The translations under genes and the position numbers were made by a program. This document shows, piece by piece, positions 42,363 to 51,793 of a stretch of DNA of 64,000 nucleotides (positions are counted from its first letter, which is position 1; each line of letters opens with the position of its first letter). The notes under the pieces were generated by a model. The model did no database searches. It was not told the DNA's origin and worked only from the letters and a program-made list of their open reading frames with translations. This stretch comes from Planktothrix paucivesiculata PCC 9631 (GTDB lineage: Bacteria; Cyanobacteriota; Cyanobacteriia; Cyanobacteriales; Microcoleaceae): the NCBI RefSeq assembly GCF_900009265.2, contig NZ_LR735008.1, forward strand, positions 159,758-223,757, given 5' to 3'.

Positions 42363-43389
42363 TTCGCGTAGGATTAGGCGAATCATACACCACTAATAAA
42401 CCGGGTTGTCCTAAACTATTAAAAAGTTCTAATCCCTCGGCTTTATCCCCATCCACATCAGCAGGGATATCGAATAAAATCTCTAACTGATCAGAATTAA
42501 GATCCGTAATCGTATTGCCAGATTGAGTTAAAGCATTTTTCCAACGATAGACTTTTGAGATTCCTGATAAATCCATGGTCGGCCCAGCTAAAATCATTAA
42601 ATTTTCCCTCTGTAAACATAAATCTCGAATTCCTAAACCCGTTAATCCAAAAAAGTGCTTTCGATAGGGTTTCCCCTTTTCTCCTATTTGTTTGAGGGTT
42701 AAAACTCCGGGTTGTTTTTCTTCGACTTCTAGTTCTAAAATAATCGCAAATCCCCGTAAAACCGGCCCCCGTAATCCTAAGAAAATTTTATTTTTATCCA
42801 CCGCTAATCCTTCGATATCTAATCCATTTTCCTTGGAGGGGAGAGGATTTGAGATAAATAAACCTAAATGTTCATCTGTTTTTAAAGCCTCCATCAATTG
42901 ATTACCGTTTTCATTCGTTTGCAGAACAGCGGCTCTCAAGGTTTGACTCCCCAACTCAGGAGAGGAAAAAGACTCAACTAACTCTCCATTTTTAATCGGA
43001 ATACGGGCTAAAAGATAACGATTCTGTTCGGCTTTGATTTGGCTTAAACGCTCAATATCTAAACCGGAATCTTTTCCATTCGGTTTTTTACGTTTGAGAC
43101 TATGGGAACCGACTAACCAAAGATAGGAACCATCATAATCTAATCCTTCAATATCAATTTCTTCGTCTTGATTTTTCAAAGGAATAAAGTTTCCTAATTC
43201 AAAATGTTGATGCTGACCAAAAACCGAAGGTTCCAGGGGAGAAAATCGCTCAATTCCTGTGCCTTCATCGGCTCCCAACCATAAGTTGCCATCGGGTGTT
43301 AATGCCACCGCAGATAAATCATGTAACAACAGATCATTAGTCGCATCAAAACGCAAAAGTAGACGACTGAGTAAAAAACCTTCTGACAT
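42313..43389 (-). CDS. DUF3616 domain protein
   Basis: A 358-residue soluble protein, start MSEGFLLSRLLLRFDATNDL, then SAVALTPDGNLWLGADEGTG, IDIEGLDYDGSYLWLVGSHS and NGLDIEGLAVDKNKIFLGLR. The repeated DIEGL-type segments suggest a beta-propeller, the layout of DUF3616 proteins. No signal peptide. Biochemical function is unknown. It is convergent with the gpsA side and divergent from the GH13 gene. Confidence 0.85.
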   Translation of the reverse strand: MSEGFLLSRLLLRFDATNDLLLHDLSAVALTPDGNLWLGADEGTGIERFSPLEPSVFGQHQHFELGNFIPLKNQDEEIDIEGLDYDGSYLWLVGSHSLKRKKPNGKDSGLDIERLSQIKAEQNRYLLARIPIKNGELVESFSSPELGSQTLRAAVLQTNENGNQLMEALKTDEHLGLFISNPLPSKENGLDIEGLAVDKNKIFLGLRGPVLRGFAIILELEVEEKQPGVLTLKQIGEKGKPYRKHFFGLTGLGIRDLCLQRENLMILAGPTMDLSGISKVYRWKNALTQSGNTITDLNSDQLEILFDIPADVDGDKAEGLELFNSLGQPGLLVVYDSPNPTRIISEREVFADIFHLSR

Positions 43390-43586
43390 TAGTTGATTCC
43401 TGAATTAATTATTAGATCAATTTCTATTTTACTCAATTAAATCCATCTTGAACTATAATTAAACTTGAAGACTAATATAAAAATATGAATAACTCACAAA
43501 TAAATCATGTCTCATTCTTTTGATAGATGATTTATGGAATGGTTTTCTATATAATCAGGGATACAGGTAAATTTATCAATAAAAAA

Positions 43587-45242
43587 ATGTCTAATTTAAT
43601 TGAATTTTCTCTTTTTGCTCCTTATAACAAAGAAGCCGCGTTAATCGGAAATTTTTCTAACTGGAAAGATATTCCGATGCAAAAGGATGACAAGGGTTAT
43701 TTTCGGACTCAAGTTGAGTTAGAAGACGAAATCTATCAATACAAATTTCGAGTCCGTTCAAAAAGTTGGTTTTTAGAACCCGATGAGTGGATAGAAGTTG
43801 TTGACCCCTACGCCACGGATATTGATGATAAGACTCAAAACGGCATTATTAGGATTAAAGACGGGAAAAAAATTGTTGATACTTATGTTTGGAAAAATGA
43901 TGACAAACCCTTACCCCCTGATCATAAATTAGTGATTTATGAAATGCACGTCGGGGATTTTTCGGGGGGAGAAGATGACATCTATTCCCGGGGTAAATAT
44001 CAGCACATTATAGAAAAGTTAGATTATTTGTGTGAATTAGGAATCAATGCGATTGAATTAATGCCCGTCAAAGAACATCCAGGGGATCATAGTTGGGGAT
44101 ATAATCCTCGGTATTTCTTCGCGTCCGAGTCTAGTTACGGCACAACCGAACAATTAAAAAACCTGATTGATGAATGTCACGGCCGAGGAATTCGAGTATT
44201 AATTGATGGGGTTTATAACCATTCCGAAGCCTCCTGTCCTTTAACTCAAATTGATCATGATTATTGGTATCACCATAGCCAGCAAGATACGGAATATAAC
44301 TGGGGGCCTGAATTTAATTATGAACAGTATGATGAGCAATTAGGCACTTATCCGGCTCGCAAATTTATCGGTGATACGGTGAGATTTTGGATTAAAGAAT
44401 ATCATATTGATGGTATTCGTTATGATGGAGCCAAGCAAATTGGCAACTATGATTTTATGAGTTGGGTCGTGCAGGAAGCTAAACAGGAAGCTGGGATAAA
44501 ACCCTTTTATAATGTGGCTGAATATGTGCCGGAAACCCCCACTATTACCAACAGTGATGGGCCGATGGATGGCTGTTGGCATGATAGTTTTTATCATACT
44601 CTCACGGATCATTTGTGTGGCGATACCTTTGATTTAGAACAACTAAAAGATGTTTTAGATGGTAAACGTCAAGGGTTTATGGGGCCGAATAATATTGTTA
44701 ATTATTTGGGCAATCATGATCATAATCGTTTGATTGTGAAGTTAGGAAATCGGGGTATTTTTGATGATGAAGTTTTTAAACGGGTGAAATTAGGGGCGGC
44801 ATTATTAATCACGGCCGTAGGTATTCCGATGATTTGGATGGGAGAAGAATTTGGAGAATATAAACCCAAAACCTTTGAATCTGCGAAACTCGATTGGAAA
44901 CTCGTGAAAAATGAGAGTAATCAGAGTTTATTTCAATACTACAAGGGCTTGATTTTTCTACGGGAAACTAATCATGCTTTATATAGTGGCAATATTGATT
45001 TTTTCCATGAAGATCCTGATAATAAAGTTTTAGCTTATACCCGATGGAATGATGAAGGATCAAGGATCGTGGTGCTGGTGAATTTCTCTGACCATTATTT
45101 TGCAGGTTATCAAGTTCCTAACTTCCCAGCTAACGGGACTTGGCATGAGTGGACAAGTAATTATGATATTCAATCGGGAGATGATAATATTCTGCTCGAT
45201 TTACCTGAATATGAAGCTAAGGTTTTTGTTTGGAAGGGGTAA
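43587..45242 (+). CDS. GH13 alpha-amylase family protein with N-terminal CBM48-like domain
   Basis: A 551-residue enzyme. ATG 43587 is chosen (an in-frame start 20 codons upstream adds no conserved sequence). Residues about 1-100 form a CBM48-like domain (LIEFSLFAPYNKEAALIGNF, YQYKFRVRS). The GH13 barrel shows INAIELMPVKEHPGDHSWGY, GIRVLIDGVYNHSE, nucleophile Asp near 280 (IDGIRYDGAKQIG), acid Glu near 312 (NVAEYVPETP) and NYLGNHDHNR near 376. All three catalytic acids are present. It acts on alpha-glucans; whether it hydrolyses, debranches or transfers cannot be told. Confidence 0.88.
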   Translation: MSNLIEFSLFAPYNKEAALIGNFSNWKDIPMQKDDKGYFRTQVELEDEIYQYKFRVRSKSWFLEPDEWIEVVDPYATDIDDKTQNGIIRIKDGKKIVDTYVWKNDDKPLPPDHKLVIYEMHVGDFSGGEDDIYSRGKYQHIIEKLDYLCELGINAIELMPVKEHPGDHSWGYNPRYFFASESSYGTTEQLKNLIDECHGRGIRVLIDGVYNHSEASCPLTQIDHDYWYHHSQQDTEYNWGPEFNYEQYDEQLGTYPARKFIGDTVRFWIKEYHIDGIRYDGAKQIGNYDFMSWVVQEAKQEAGIKPFYNVAEYVPETPTITNSDGPMDGCWHDSFYHTLTDHLCGDTFDLEQLKDVLDGKRQGFMGPNNIVNYLGNHDHNRLIVKLGNRGIFDDEVFKRVKLGAALLITAVGIPMIWMGEEFGEYKPKTFESAKLDWKLVKNESNQSLFQYYKGLIFLRETNHALYSGNIDFFHEDPDNKVLAYTRWNDEGSRIVVLVNFSDHYFAGYQVPNFPANGTWHEWTSNYDIQSGDDNILLDLPEYEAKVFVWKG

Positions 45243-45248
45243 TTGAGC

Positions 45249-45290
45249 ACCCCAGATCAAAACGTTAAGTTCTGCAACAGGATCTGGGAT
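45249..45290. terminator. Inverted repeat after the GH13 gene
   Basis: CCCAGATC at the left and GATCTGGG at the right form an 8-bp stem with a loop of about 26 bases just after the GH13 stop. No U-tract follows, so this is a weak terminator candidate. Confidence 0.4.
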
Positions 45291-45391
45291 TTGATCGATA
45301 ATTATGTAACTCTGAATACAGAAATAATTTTATTGATCAGGTTCAAAACCCTAGAACTTGAGCATCAATGGTTGACCAGGGACAAAAAATT

Positions 45392-45625
45392 ATGAAACTT
45401 AATCTCAAACAAGCGGATACAGAGATTCAACCCCAATGGCAACCTATTGTTGGGTATGCCTCGGAATTTGCTCCCTCTACCTGGGTGCAGATGGGGGAAA
45501 AACCCAATCCCTATAGCCATGATCAGGCGTTGCTCTTGTGTCAGGTGACTGAGGATGAGTGGGTGGCTTGGGTTCCTGACCACGGTGAGATGGTATTATA
45601 TCGCCATCAATTCTTTCGCTCTTAA
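45392..45625 (+). CDS. Small conserved cyanobacterial protein, 77 residues
   Basis: No function recognised. The protein (MKLNLKQADTEIQPQWQPIV, then GYASEFAPSTWVQMG, VTEDEWVAWVPDHGEMVL) is rich in Trp and has no membrane segment. ATG 45392, with AGGGA about 9 bases upstream, is preferred over ATG 45368. It lies 52 bp before the next small gene, so the two may be co-transcribed. Confidence 0.65.
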   Translation: MKLNLKQADTEIQPQWQPIVGYASEFAPSTWVQMGEKPNPYSHDQALLLCQVTEDEWVAWVPDHGEMVLYRHQFFRS

Positions 45626-45677
45626 CCCTTGATCTGGGATACAGTACAAAAAAGAACGTTATCCCATTAAGAGCGTT

Positions 45678-46088
45678 ATGACCGTTTTGGAATCTCCCGG
45701 TAAGTCTTTAATTCCATATTCTGAACGCACCTTAAAACGGGCGGAACGGGCGATCCGGTGTTCTCCCTTTCAACTGCTACTGTTCCAAACGATCCGGTTT
45801 AACAGTGTCAGTCTGACTGTAATTGCGGGGGAGTCTGGGGTCAGTTCTGCCTATACCCGTGTAGCCCTAACTGAACTAGCCGCAGAAAATACCCTGTTAT
45901 GGCTGATTCAGGTGGGGGTGCTGCGTCGAGAAGTTGATGGTCAGGGGATTACGGATAGTTTTCGCCTCACTCCCCTTGGCCGACAATTAATTGACCAATG
46001 GGAAAGTCAAAATCAGGGCATACCCCAACCTTCTGTGTGCGATCGCTCTATCAATACCCTCAATCGTTGGTTGCGATTTGCCTTTTAA
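45678..46088 (+). CDS. Npun_F0494-like conserved cyanobacterial protein (winged-helix-like)
   Basis: A 136-residue protein: YSERTLKRAERAIRCSPFQL, SVSLTVIAGESGVSSAYTRV, then WLIQVGVLRREVDGQGITDS and FRLTPLGRQLIDQWE. This matches what I recall of the Npun_F0494 family, limited to cyanobacteria. The end (VGVLRREVDG...FRLTPLGRQL) looks like the wing of a winged helix, so a DNA-binding role is possible but unproven. It is followed by a long imperfect hairpin. Confidence 0.7.
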   Translation: MTVLESPGKSLIPYSERTLKRAERAIRCSPFQLLLFQTIRFNSVSLTVIAGESGVSSAYTRVALTELAAENTLLWLIQVGVLRREVDGQGITDSFRLTPLGRQLIDQWESQNQGIPQPSVCDRSINTLNRWLRFAF

Positions 46089-46120
46089 AAAAATAAAAAC
46101 CGGGGTATGCTTTGGAGCAG

Positions 46121-46165
46121 CACCCTACAGCCAGATAGAATTCAATCCTATCTGACTGCGGGGTG
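46121..46165. terminator. Extended hairpin between convergent genes
   Basis: CACCC-TA-CAG-C-CAGATAG pairs with CTATCTG-A-CTG-CG-GGGTG around a 9-base loop (46121-46165). It sits midway between the ends of the plus gene at 46088 and the minus gene at 46199, so it probably serves as a bidirectional terminator; a structured RNA is an alternative. Confidence 0.6.
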
Positions 46166-46198
46166 TCCAAAAATTAGACCCTCTAAATTGATTAGAAT

Positions 46199-46651
46199 TT
46201 AAGATTGATGGAGCAAATGGCAGGAAGAAAGCCCGTGATTAGTAATTTGATCTTCCTTAAAATTGCTGGGATAGTGAAAAATATCCATTATTCGGGGTTC
46301 ATCCGTAGCAAACTGAATATCAACGGAAAAACTTTGCTCCAAGGTGTCAGGATCTAGTTTTAAATTGGCTTGAACTCTAACCTGGCCCGGAATCCAATCC
46401 TTAGAACCCAAGGGAAGTAAATAACCGCTCATTCCCTCGAAGGGAAACATTAACTGGACACTCCGCATATCAAAGCAGAAATCATTATGTTTAGCGGGAG
46501 AAAAAGTCAAATTAAAAAAGTCTCCATAATTAATGATATGCTCCTCCAACTGTATGGCAATTAATTCTTTTAATCGTGAAATGGTGAAGGCATCTTTACC
46601 CAACTTAACAATATAATCATTTTCTGTTAAGCTAAAAAACTCATGGTTCAT
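46199..46651 (-). CDS. Conserved hypothetical protein, possibly KGK-domain related
   Basis: A 150-residue soluble protein. The N-terminus NDYIVKLGKDAFTISRLKEL resembles the start of KGK-type proteins of filamentous cyanobacteria, and the centre KDWIPGQVRVQANLKLDPD recalls their second conserved block (W-x-x-G-x-x-R). The resemblance is partial. No signal peptide or membrane segment. Function unknown. It stands alone between a hairpin and the divergent amidase gene. Confidence 0.55.
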   Translation of the reverse strand: MNHEFFSLTENDYIVKLGKDAFTISRLKELIAIQLEEHIINYGDFFNLTFSPAKHNDFCFDMRSVQLMFPFEGMSGYLLPLGSKDWIPGQVRVQANLKLDPDTLEQSFSVDIQFATDEPRIMDIFHYPSNFKEDQITNHGLSSCHLLHQS

Positions 46652-46842
46652 AGTATGGATTCCTTGCGGCTATTGGTACTGGCTGCACCCTAATACCCTA
46701 ATTCAAAACCTCAATGGCAATCAATTCCTATTGTCTAATAGCAATAAAAATTAATCGTAGCTAAAACCCGGAAAACATGGAGGGTAATACCCATACTCCC
46801 TAAATCGATACAATGGGTTTAGCACCAATTCAAATCACACTC

Positions 46843-48636
46843 ATGAAACGAATTCTAGGACTAACAACGCTAATCAGTATGGTCTTGGTATCTTCAACAT
46901 CGGCCCAACAACCTTTATATGTTGCTTATCCGCCGCCAGATCACAAAACCACCTCTGACCGTATTTTTTTGATTGGAACAGCAACACCCGATGGAGAAGT
47001 CTCGATTAACGGCCAAGTGGTTCCCCGAAGCCAAGCTGGTCACTTTGCACCCACATTTCCATTGCAGCTTGGGGAAAACAATTTCATTTTACGCTACAAA
47101 GATCAAAAAATCAAACTTAATATTACTCGAATTTCCACTGAAGCGAGCCCGGGAAATAATGTCAGCTTTTTAAAGGATTCATTGACTCCGGCTGAGAATC
47201 TGTCTATCCTGCCCGGTGAGTTAATTTGTTTTAGTGCGATCGCCCCAGAAAAATCAACGGTTTCTGTTGAATTAGCCGGACAAATCCTATCTTTATCCCC
47301 CCAGTCCCAGAGCTTAGAATTACCCGATAACAAAGCGGTTTTAACTGGAACCAATCAACCGATAAAATCTAACACTGTAAAATATCAAGGATGTGGAAAA
47401 ATCGCCGAGAATTTGCCATTTTCCGATCCCAAAAAACCCTTAGATTTAGGTCAACCCAACTATCAACTCACCCTGAATAATCAAACTATTACCCAACGGG
47501 CAACGGGGCAAATTTCTCTGCTCTCTCCCATTCAATTTGAAGTGGCTGAAATTATTGCAGATGAAGGCGTAGCCCGCACTGGCCCCACTAGCGATCATTC
47601 CCGTTTAACTCCTTTACCCAAGGGAACCCGTGCCACCATTATCGGACGACAAGGAGATTATTTACGTCTTGATTATGGGGGGTGGATTAAAGCCAATGAA
47701 ACCCGGATCATCACCGAGTCAGTCCCGCCGAATTCCTTAATTAGAAGTGCTAGTTCTCGTCAAGTTGGGGATTGGTTAGAGGTTTCTTTTCCTCTACAAG
47801 TGCCAGTTCCAATCACCGTTAAACAAGAAGATCAGAGTTTAACCTTAACCCTCCATAACACAACAGCAAAAACCGATACGATTCGGTTTAATGATAGTCC
47901 TTTAATTTCCCGTATGGATTGGCAACCGATTTTATCTCCCCGAGGAGAATCACAAAATGCCGTGCAATATACATTTCATTTTAAAACCAAACAACAATGG
48001 GGTTATAAACTCCGTTATGATGGCACAACTTTAGTTTTATCTCTGAAAAATCCCCCAAACCTCCAATCGAATTTACCCTTATCGGGGTTAAAAATTTTAA
48101 TTGATCCCGGTCATGGTAGCGTCAATGATTTAGGGGCAAAAGGCCCAACTGGTTATCCCGAAAAAGATGTTAATTTAGTGGTTTCTAAACTATTAGAAAC
48201 CGAACTAATTAAACGCGGTGCATCGGTATTAATGACCCGCAACGGGGATGAAGATTTGTACCCTCAAGATCGGGTAAAAATGATTAATCAACAGGAACCG
48301 GATTTATCCCTTTCTATTCATTATAATGCCTTACCCGATAATGGAGATGCCATCAAAACAAAAGGAGTAAGCACCTTTTGGTATAACCCTCAAGCCCATG
48401 ATTTAGCCGTCTTTTTACATGAATATTTAGTCAATAAACTAAACCGTCCTTCCTATGGCGTATTTTGGAATAATTTAGCCTTAACTCGTCCTACGGTTGC
48501 CCCATCTTTGTTATTAGAATTAGGATTTATGATTAATCCCGAAGAATTTGAATGGATTGTTAATCCCCAAGAACAACAAAAACTAGCAATAACCTTAGCC
48601 GATGGTATAGTAGAATGGGTCAGTAAAACTCAATAG
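46843..48636 (+). CDS. N-acetylmuramoyl-L-alanine amidase (Amidase_3)
   Basis: A 597-residue exported cell-wall hydrolase. ATG 46843 gives a signal peptide (MKRILGLTTLISMVLVSSTS, cleavage near AQQ); an in-frame start 10 codons upstream does not. The N-terminal half has AMIN-like and SH3-like beta segments. The C-terminal amidase (about 420-597) shows the zinc ligands in ILIDPGHGS, TGYPEKDVNL, DLSLSIHYNAL and the catalytic Glu in LLLELGFMINPEEF. It cleaves the stem peptide from MurNAc; AmiC-type enzymes act in septum splitting and, in filamentous cyanobacteria, in making septal nanopores. Confidence 0.93.
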   Translation: MKRILGLTTLISMVLVSSTSAQQPLYVAYPPPDHKTTSDRIFLIGTATPDGEVSINGQVVPRSQAGHFAPTFPLQLGENNFILRYKDQKIKLNITRISTEASPGNNVSFLKDSLTPAENLSILPGELICFSAIAPEKSTVSVELAGQILSLSPQSQSLELPDNKAVLTGTNQPIKSNTVKYQGCGKIAENLPFSDPKKPLDLGQPNYQLTLNNQTITQRATGQISLLSPIQFEVAEIIADEGVARTGPTSDHSRLTPLPKGTRATIIGRQGDYLRLDYGGWIKANETRIITESVPPNSLIRSASSRQVGDWLEVSFPLQVPVPITVKQEDQSLTLTLHNTTAKTDTIRFNDSPLISRMDWQPILSPRGESQNAVQYTFHFKTKQQWGYKLRYDGTTLVLSLKNPPNLQSNLPLSGLKILIDPGHGSVNDLGAKGPTGYPEKDVNLVVSKLLETELIKRGASVLMTRNGDEDLYPQDRVKMINQQEPDLSLSIHYNALPDNGDAIKTKGVSTFWYNPQAHDLAVFLHEYLVNKLNRPSYGVFWNNLALTRPTVAPSLLLELGFMINPEEFEWIVNPQEQQKLAITLADGIVEWVSKTQ

Positions 48637-48639
48637 AAT

Positions 48640-48683
48640 AGGGAACAGGGAACGGGGAATGGGTAATGGGTAATAGGTTGGTG
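48640..48683 (+). repeat. Short tandem GGGAACAGG / GGGTAAT repeats
   Basis: ATAGGGAACAGGGAACGGGG followed by AATGGGTAATGGGTAATAGG fills most of the gap between the amidase and the minus-strand kinase. It belongs to the same class as the repeats at 4786 and about 7503. Confidence 0.7.
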
Positions 48684-48701
48684 TAAATAAACTTTACTCT
48701 A

Positions 48702-51700
48702 TTATCCGATTTGATGAACCGGAATTTCCACAATAAATTCTGTCCCTTCTTCCGGTAAAGCCTGACATTCAATCATTCCCTGATGTTTTTCTACTACAAT
48801 TTGATAACTAATCGATAACCCTAATCCCGTGCCTTTACCCGCAGGTTTAGTGGTAAAAAATGGGTCAAAAACCCGATTTTTGACTGGTTCAGGAATGCCA
48901 TGACCATTATCTTGAATAATAATTCTAACTCGTTCTATCGGTTGTTCTTGGCTTGGTGGCACTAACTGGGTTTGAATTGAAATGGCTAAATATCTAGTAT
49001 CTAAAGACTCCTTAGATAAGGATTCTAGTTCATCAATAGCATTACTAATAATATTCATAAACACTTGATTCAATTGAGCAGCATAGCACTCCACTTTAGG
49101 AAGTTTTCCATATTTCTTAATCACTTCAATCGTCGGACGATCAGGTTTAGATTTTAAGCGATGTTGGAGAATTAATAAAGTGCTATCAATCCCCTCATGA
49201 ATATCAACCGCTTTCACCTCAGATTCATCTAAACGGGAGAAATTTCTTAAAGACAAAACTAACTGCCGAATGCGATCGGCTCCGACTTTCATCGAAGATA
49301 AAATCTTAGGTAAATCTTCTATGATAAAATCAAATTCAATGTCTTCCATTTTATTTTCAATCTCCTCTGAAATATCAGGATACTGTTTTTGATATAATTT
49401 GACTAACTCTAATAAATCCCTGGTATAGTCCGTGACATAACTCAAATTTCCATAAATAAAATTAACCGGGTTATTAATTTCATGGGCGACTCCAGCCACT
49501 AGCTGCCCTAAACTCGACATTTTTTCACTTTGCACCAGTTGACTTTGGGTTTGTTGTAAATCTTGAGCTAATTCTTCCGCTTTTTTTTGAGTCCCTGCAT
49601 ACAGTTCTGCTTGGAGTAAAGCTACTCCGAATTGAGTCCCAATTTGAGCTAATAATTTAATTTCTTCATCCTCCCAATGACGAGGATAGGAATTTTGATA
49701 GGCTGCGAGTAATCCCCAGAGGGATTGTCCTTGTAAAATCGGCACAATGATATAGGATCTAGCCTGTAATTGTTCCAGCAATTTTATATGACAAGGATTA
49801 TGTCCGGCGGTATAAATATCATCAACAGCATAGGTTTGATTGTCTCGATACCGTCCTCCTAATGTCTCTTGTAAATAGCTATCTTGAATCATGGGAACCG
49901 TGTCAAATAAAGAGTTCCATCCCTCAGTCACGGATTCAGCAACAAAATAACCCGACCAATCGGAACTAAAGCGATAAACCACAACTCGATCTGCATTTAA
50001 AAATGCTCTAACTTCGGCGGCAGTCGTATTAAAAATAGTAGAAATATCTAAAGAATTTCTGATTTTTTCAATCACTTGATAGAGTAATTCTTGCTGCTCA
50101 CTTGATTTTTGTCTTTCAGTTAACTGCGCCACTTTTTTTGCCTGTTCTTGAACCTGTTCCATATAATTAATTTGTCGTAAAGCCACTTCTAAATTTTTAG
50201 CAATTTCAGTGACAAATTCTATTTCTGATTGTTGCCAATAGCGAGGATATTTACATTGATGAATACAGAGTAAACCCCAAAGTTTTTGACCTTTGAGCAG
50301 GGGAACAACTAAGTTAGCTCGAATTTGAAACTGGGCTAAAATTTGCCGATGACAATCTTGTAAATTAGCCTGATAAATATCAGGAATCGCATTAATTTTA
50401 CCCTGTTGATACAGATTATAAAACTGATCAGAAAAACAATGATCTTCTACTTTTTGAGCTAAAGCTGAACCAAACCCGGCAACTACATCTTCCGAGATAA
50501 ATTCTCCTTCCCCATATCCCGAATTGGGATTAAAGTAAAAAACACCTACTCGATCCGCATTTAAAAGCTGTCTAACCTCTGTTACAGTAGCTTGAAAAAG
50601 CTGATCCAGATTTAAGGTTTCTCTAATTCGACTAATCACCCTGGTTAATGTTTTTCGTTGTTCCAATTCTTGAGATATTGCTTGACCTAACTCTCGTTGC
50701 TCAATTGCAGTCTCTAAATATTTAGCAATTTCCCTGACAAATTCAATTTCATCGGGTTTCCAATCTCGGCGTTGGTGATTATATACCCATAAAAATCCCC
50801 ATAAGTGTTGTTTTTTATATAAAGGAATTCCTAAGTTGGCTCTAATTTGATAATCCCTCATCCATTGGAACATTAAGGGATTGAATCCACTATAATAAAT
50901 ATCTGAAACTACCAGAGCTTGTTGATTTTTTTCGGCGGGATTAAACCCCAATAATTCTTTTGTTGTGATCTCGAAATTTAACAGGGATTTAAACTCAGGT
51001 AATACGGTTTCAGCAATATATTTTCCCCGGATACTTTCCGCATTCCCATAGCACTGCACAATTCCTACCCGATCAACATTCAGATATTGTTGAAGTTGTA
51101 ATGTTGTGGTTTGTAAGAGGGTATCTAACTGCAAACATTGATTAATTTTCTTAATTATTTTTGTTAAACACTGATAATGTTGAGATTGCATTTGAGCTTG
51201 AATTAAGATAGGATTTGAGGTGTCTTGAAGCTGTCTTAAATGGGTGACATCTCGACAAACTCCCATCACACCTGTCACTTGCCCATTAGTATCTTTAATC
51301 GGAGTATATAAACTATTATAAATTTTGGCTCCCTTGGATAAAGAAATTTCTTGATTTACCCGAATATTTTCGCCTGTTTTTAAAACATAATCGACAAATT
51401 TATCTATTTCCCCAGCTTGCTGATTAAAAAAGTCCTGATTTCTTTTTCCCACAATTTCAGAGGGAGGAATACCCAGGGCGATCGCTCCGGCTAAATTAAT
51501 TTTAACATAACATAAATTAATATCATATTCGACAAAAATATCCTCACTATTGTCTGCGAGATCCTGTAAATCTTCCCAAGTCTTCAAACTGGATGTTTCT
51601 AGTTCATAAGGTGAGAGTTTTAGGTTTAAAATTCCCTGCAATTGGGCAAAGGTACTGTCATTGAGACAGCATTCTCGTAACTGCTTCCATTGATGTCGAT

Positions 51701-51716
51701 TTACGATCATATACAA
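48702..51716 (-). CDS. Soluble histidine kinase, PAS-GAF-GAF-GAF-HisKA-HATPase, with cyanobacteriochrome-like GAFs
   Basis: A 1004-residue kinase. PAS at about 50-160, three GAF domains (about 185-340, 365-515, 550-705), coiled coil, HisKA with phospho-His 745 (QLVAGVAHEINNPVNFIYGN) and a HATPase with NAIDELE, DNGHGIPEP and GTGLGLSI. GAF2 has both a DHCF motif (425-428) and a Cys-His pair (455-456), the two cysteines of DXCF-type cyanobacteriochromes. GAF3 has a Cys-His pair (642-643) without DXCF. GAF1 lacks both. It could therefore bind a bilin and be light-responsive, but GAFs of this type also occur without chromophore. Downstream of a similar kinase by 77 bp. Confidence 0.9.
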   Translation of the reverse strand: MYMIVNRHQWKQLRECCLNDSTFAQLQGILNLKLSPYELETSSLKTWEDLQDLADNSEDIFVEYDINLCYVKINLAGAIALGIPPSEIVGKRNQDFFNQQAGEIDKFVDYVLKTGENIRVNQEISLSKGAKIYNSLYTPIKDTNGQVTGVMGVCRDVTHLRQLQDTSNPILIQAQMQSQHYQCLTKIIKKINQCLQLDTLLQTTTLQLQQYLNVDRVGIVQCYGNAESIRGKYIAETVLPEFKSLLNFEITTKELLGFNPAEKNQQALVVSDIYYSGFNPLMFQWMRDYQIRANLGIPLYKKQHLWGFLWVYNHQRRDWKPDEIEFVREIAKYLETAIEQRELGQAISQELEQRKTLTRVISRIRETLNLDQLFQATVTEVRQLLNADRVGVFYFNPNSGYGEGEFISEDVVAGFGSALAQKVEDHCFSDQFYNLYQQGKINAIPDIYQANLQDCHRQILAQFQIRANLVVPLLKGQKLWGLLCIHQCKYPRYWQQSEIEFVTEIAKNLEVALRQINYMEQVQEQAKKVAQLTERQKSSEQQELLYQVIEKIRNSLDISTIFNTTAAEVRAFLNADRVVVYRFSSDWSGYFVAESVTEGWNSLFDTVPMIQDSYLQETLGGRYRDNQTYAVDDIYTAGHNPCHIKLLEQLQARSYIIVPILQGQSLWGLLAAYQNSYPRHWEDEEIKLLAQIGTQFGVALLQAELYAGTQKKAEELAQDLQQTQSQLVQSEKMSSLGQLVAGVAHEINNPVNFIYGNLSYVTDYTRDLLELVKLYQKQYPDISEEIENKMEDIEFDFIIEDLPKILSSMKVGADRIRQLVLSLRNFSRLDESEVKAVDIHEGIDSTLLILQHRLKSKPDRPTIEVIKKYGKLPKVECYAAQLNQVFMNIISNAIDELESLSKESLDTRYLAISIQTQLVPPSQEQPIERVRIIIQDNGHGIPEPVKNRVFDPFFTTKPAGKGTGLGLSISYQIVVEKHQGMIECQALPEEGTEFIVEIPVHQIG

Positions 51717-51793
51717 GCGCCTAATGTCATCAGTTTGCCAACTTATCTACAGTATAAAACATCACTTAAAATCTTGGGTATGAATTTTGCCAT

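Noticed and set aside
45243..45367. tRNA-like GGTTCAAAACCC string
   Set aside because: No acceptor or anticodon stem can be folded around it, and no tRNA was found in any other gap by eye.
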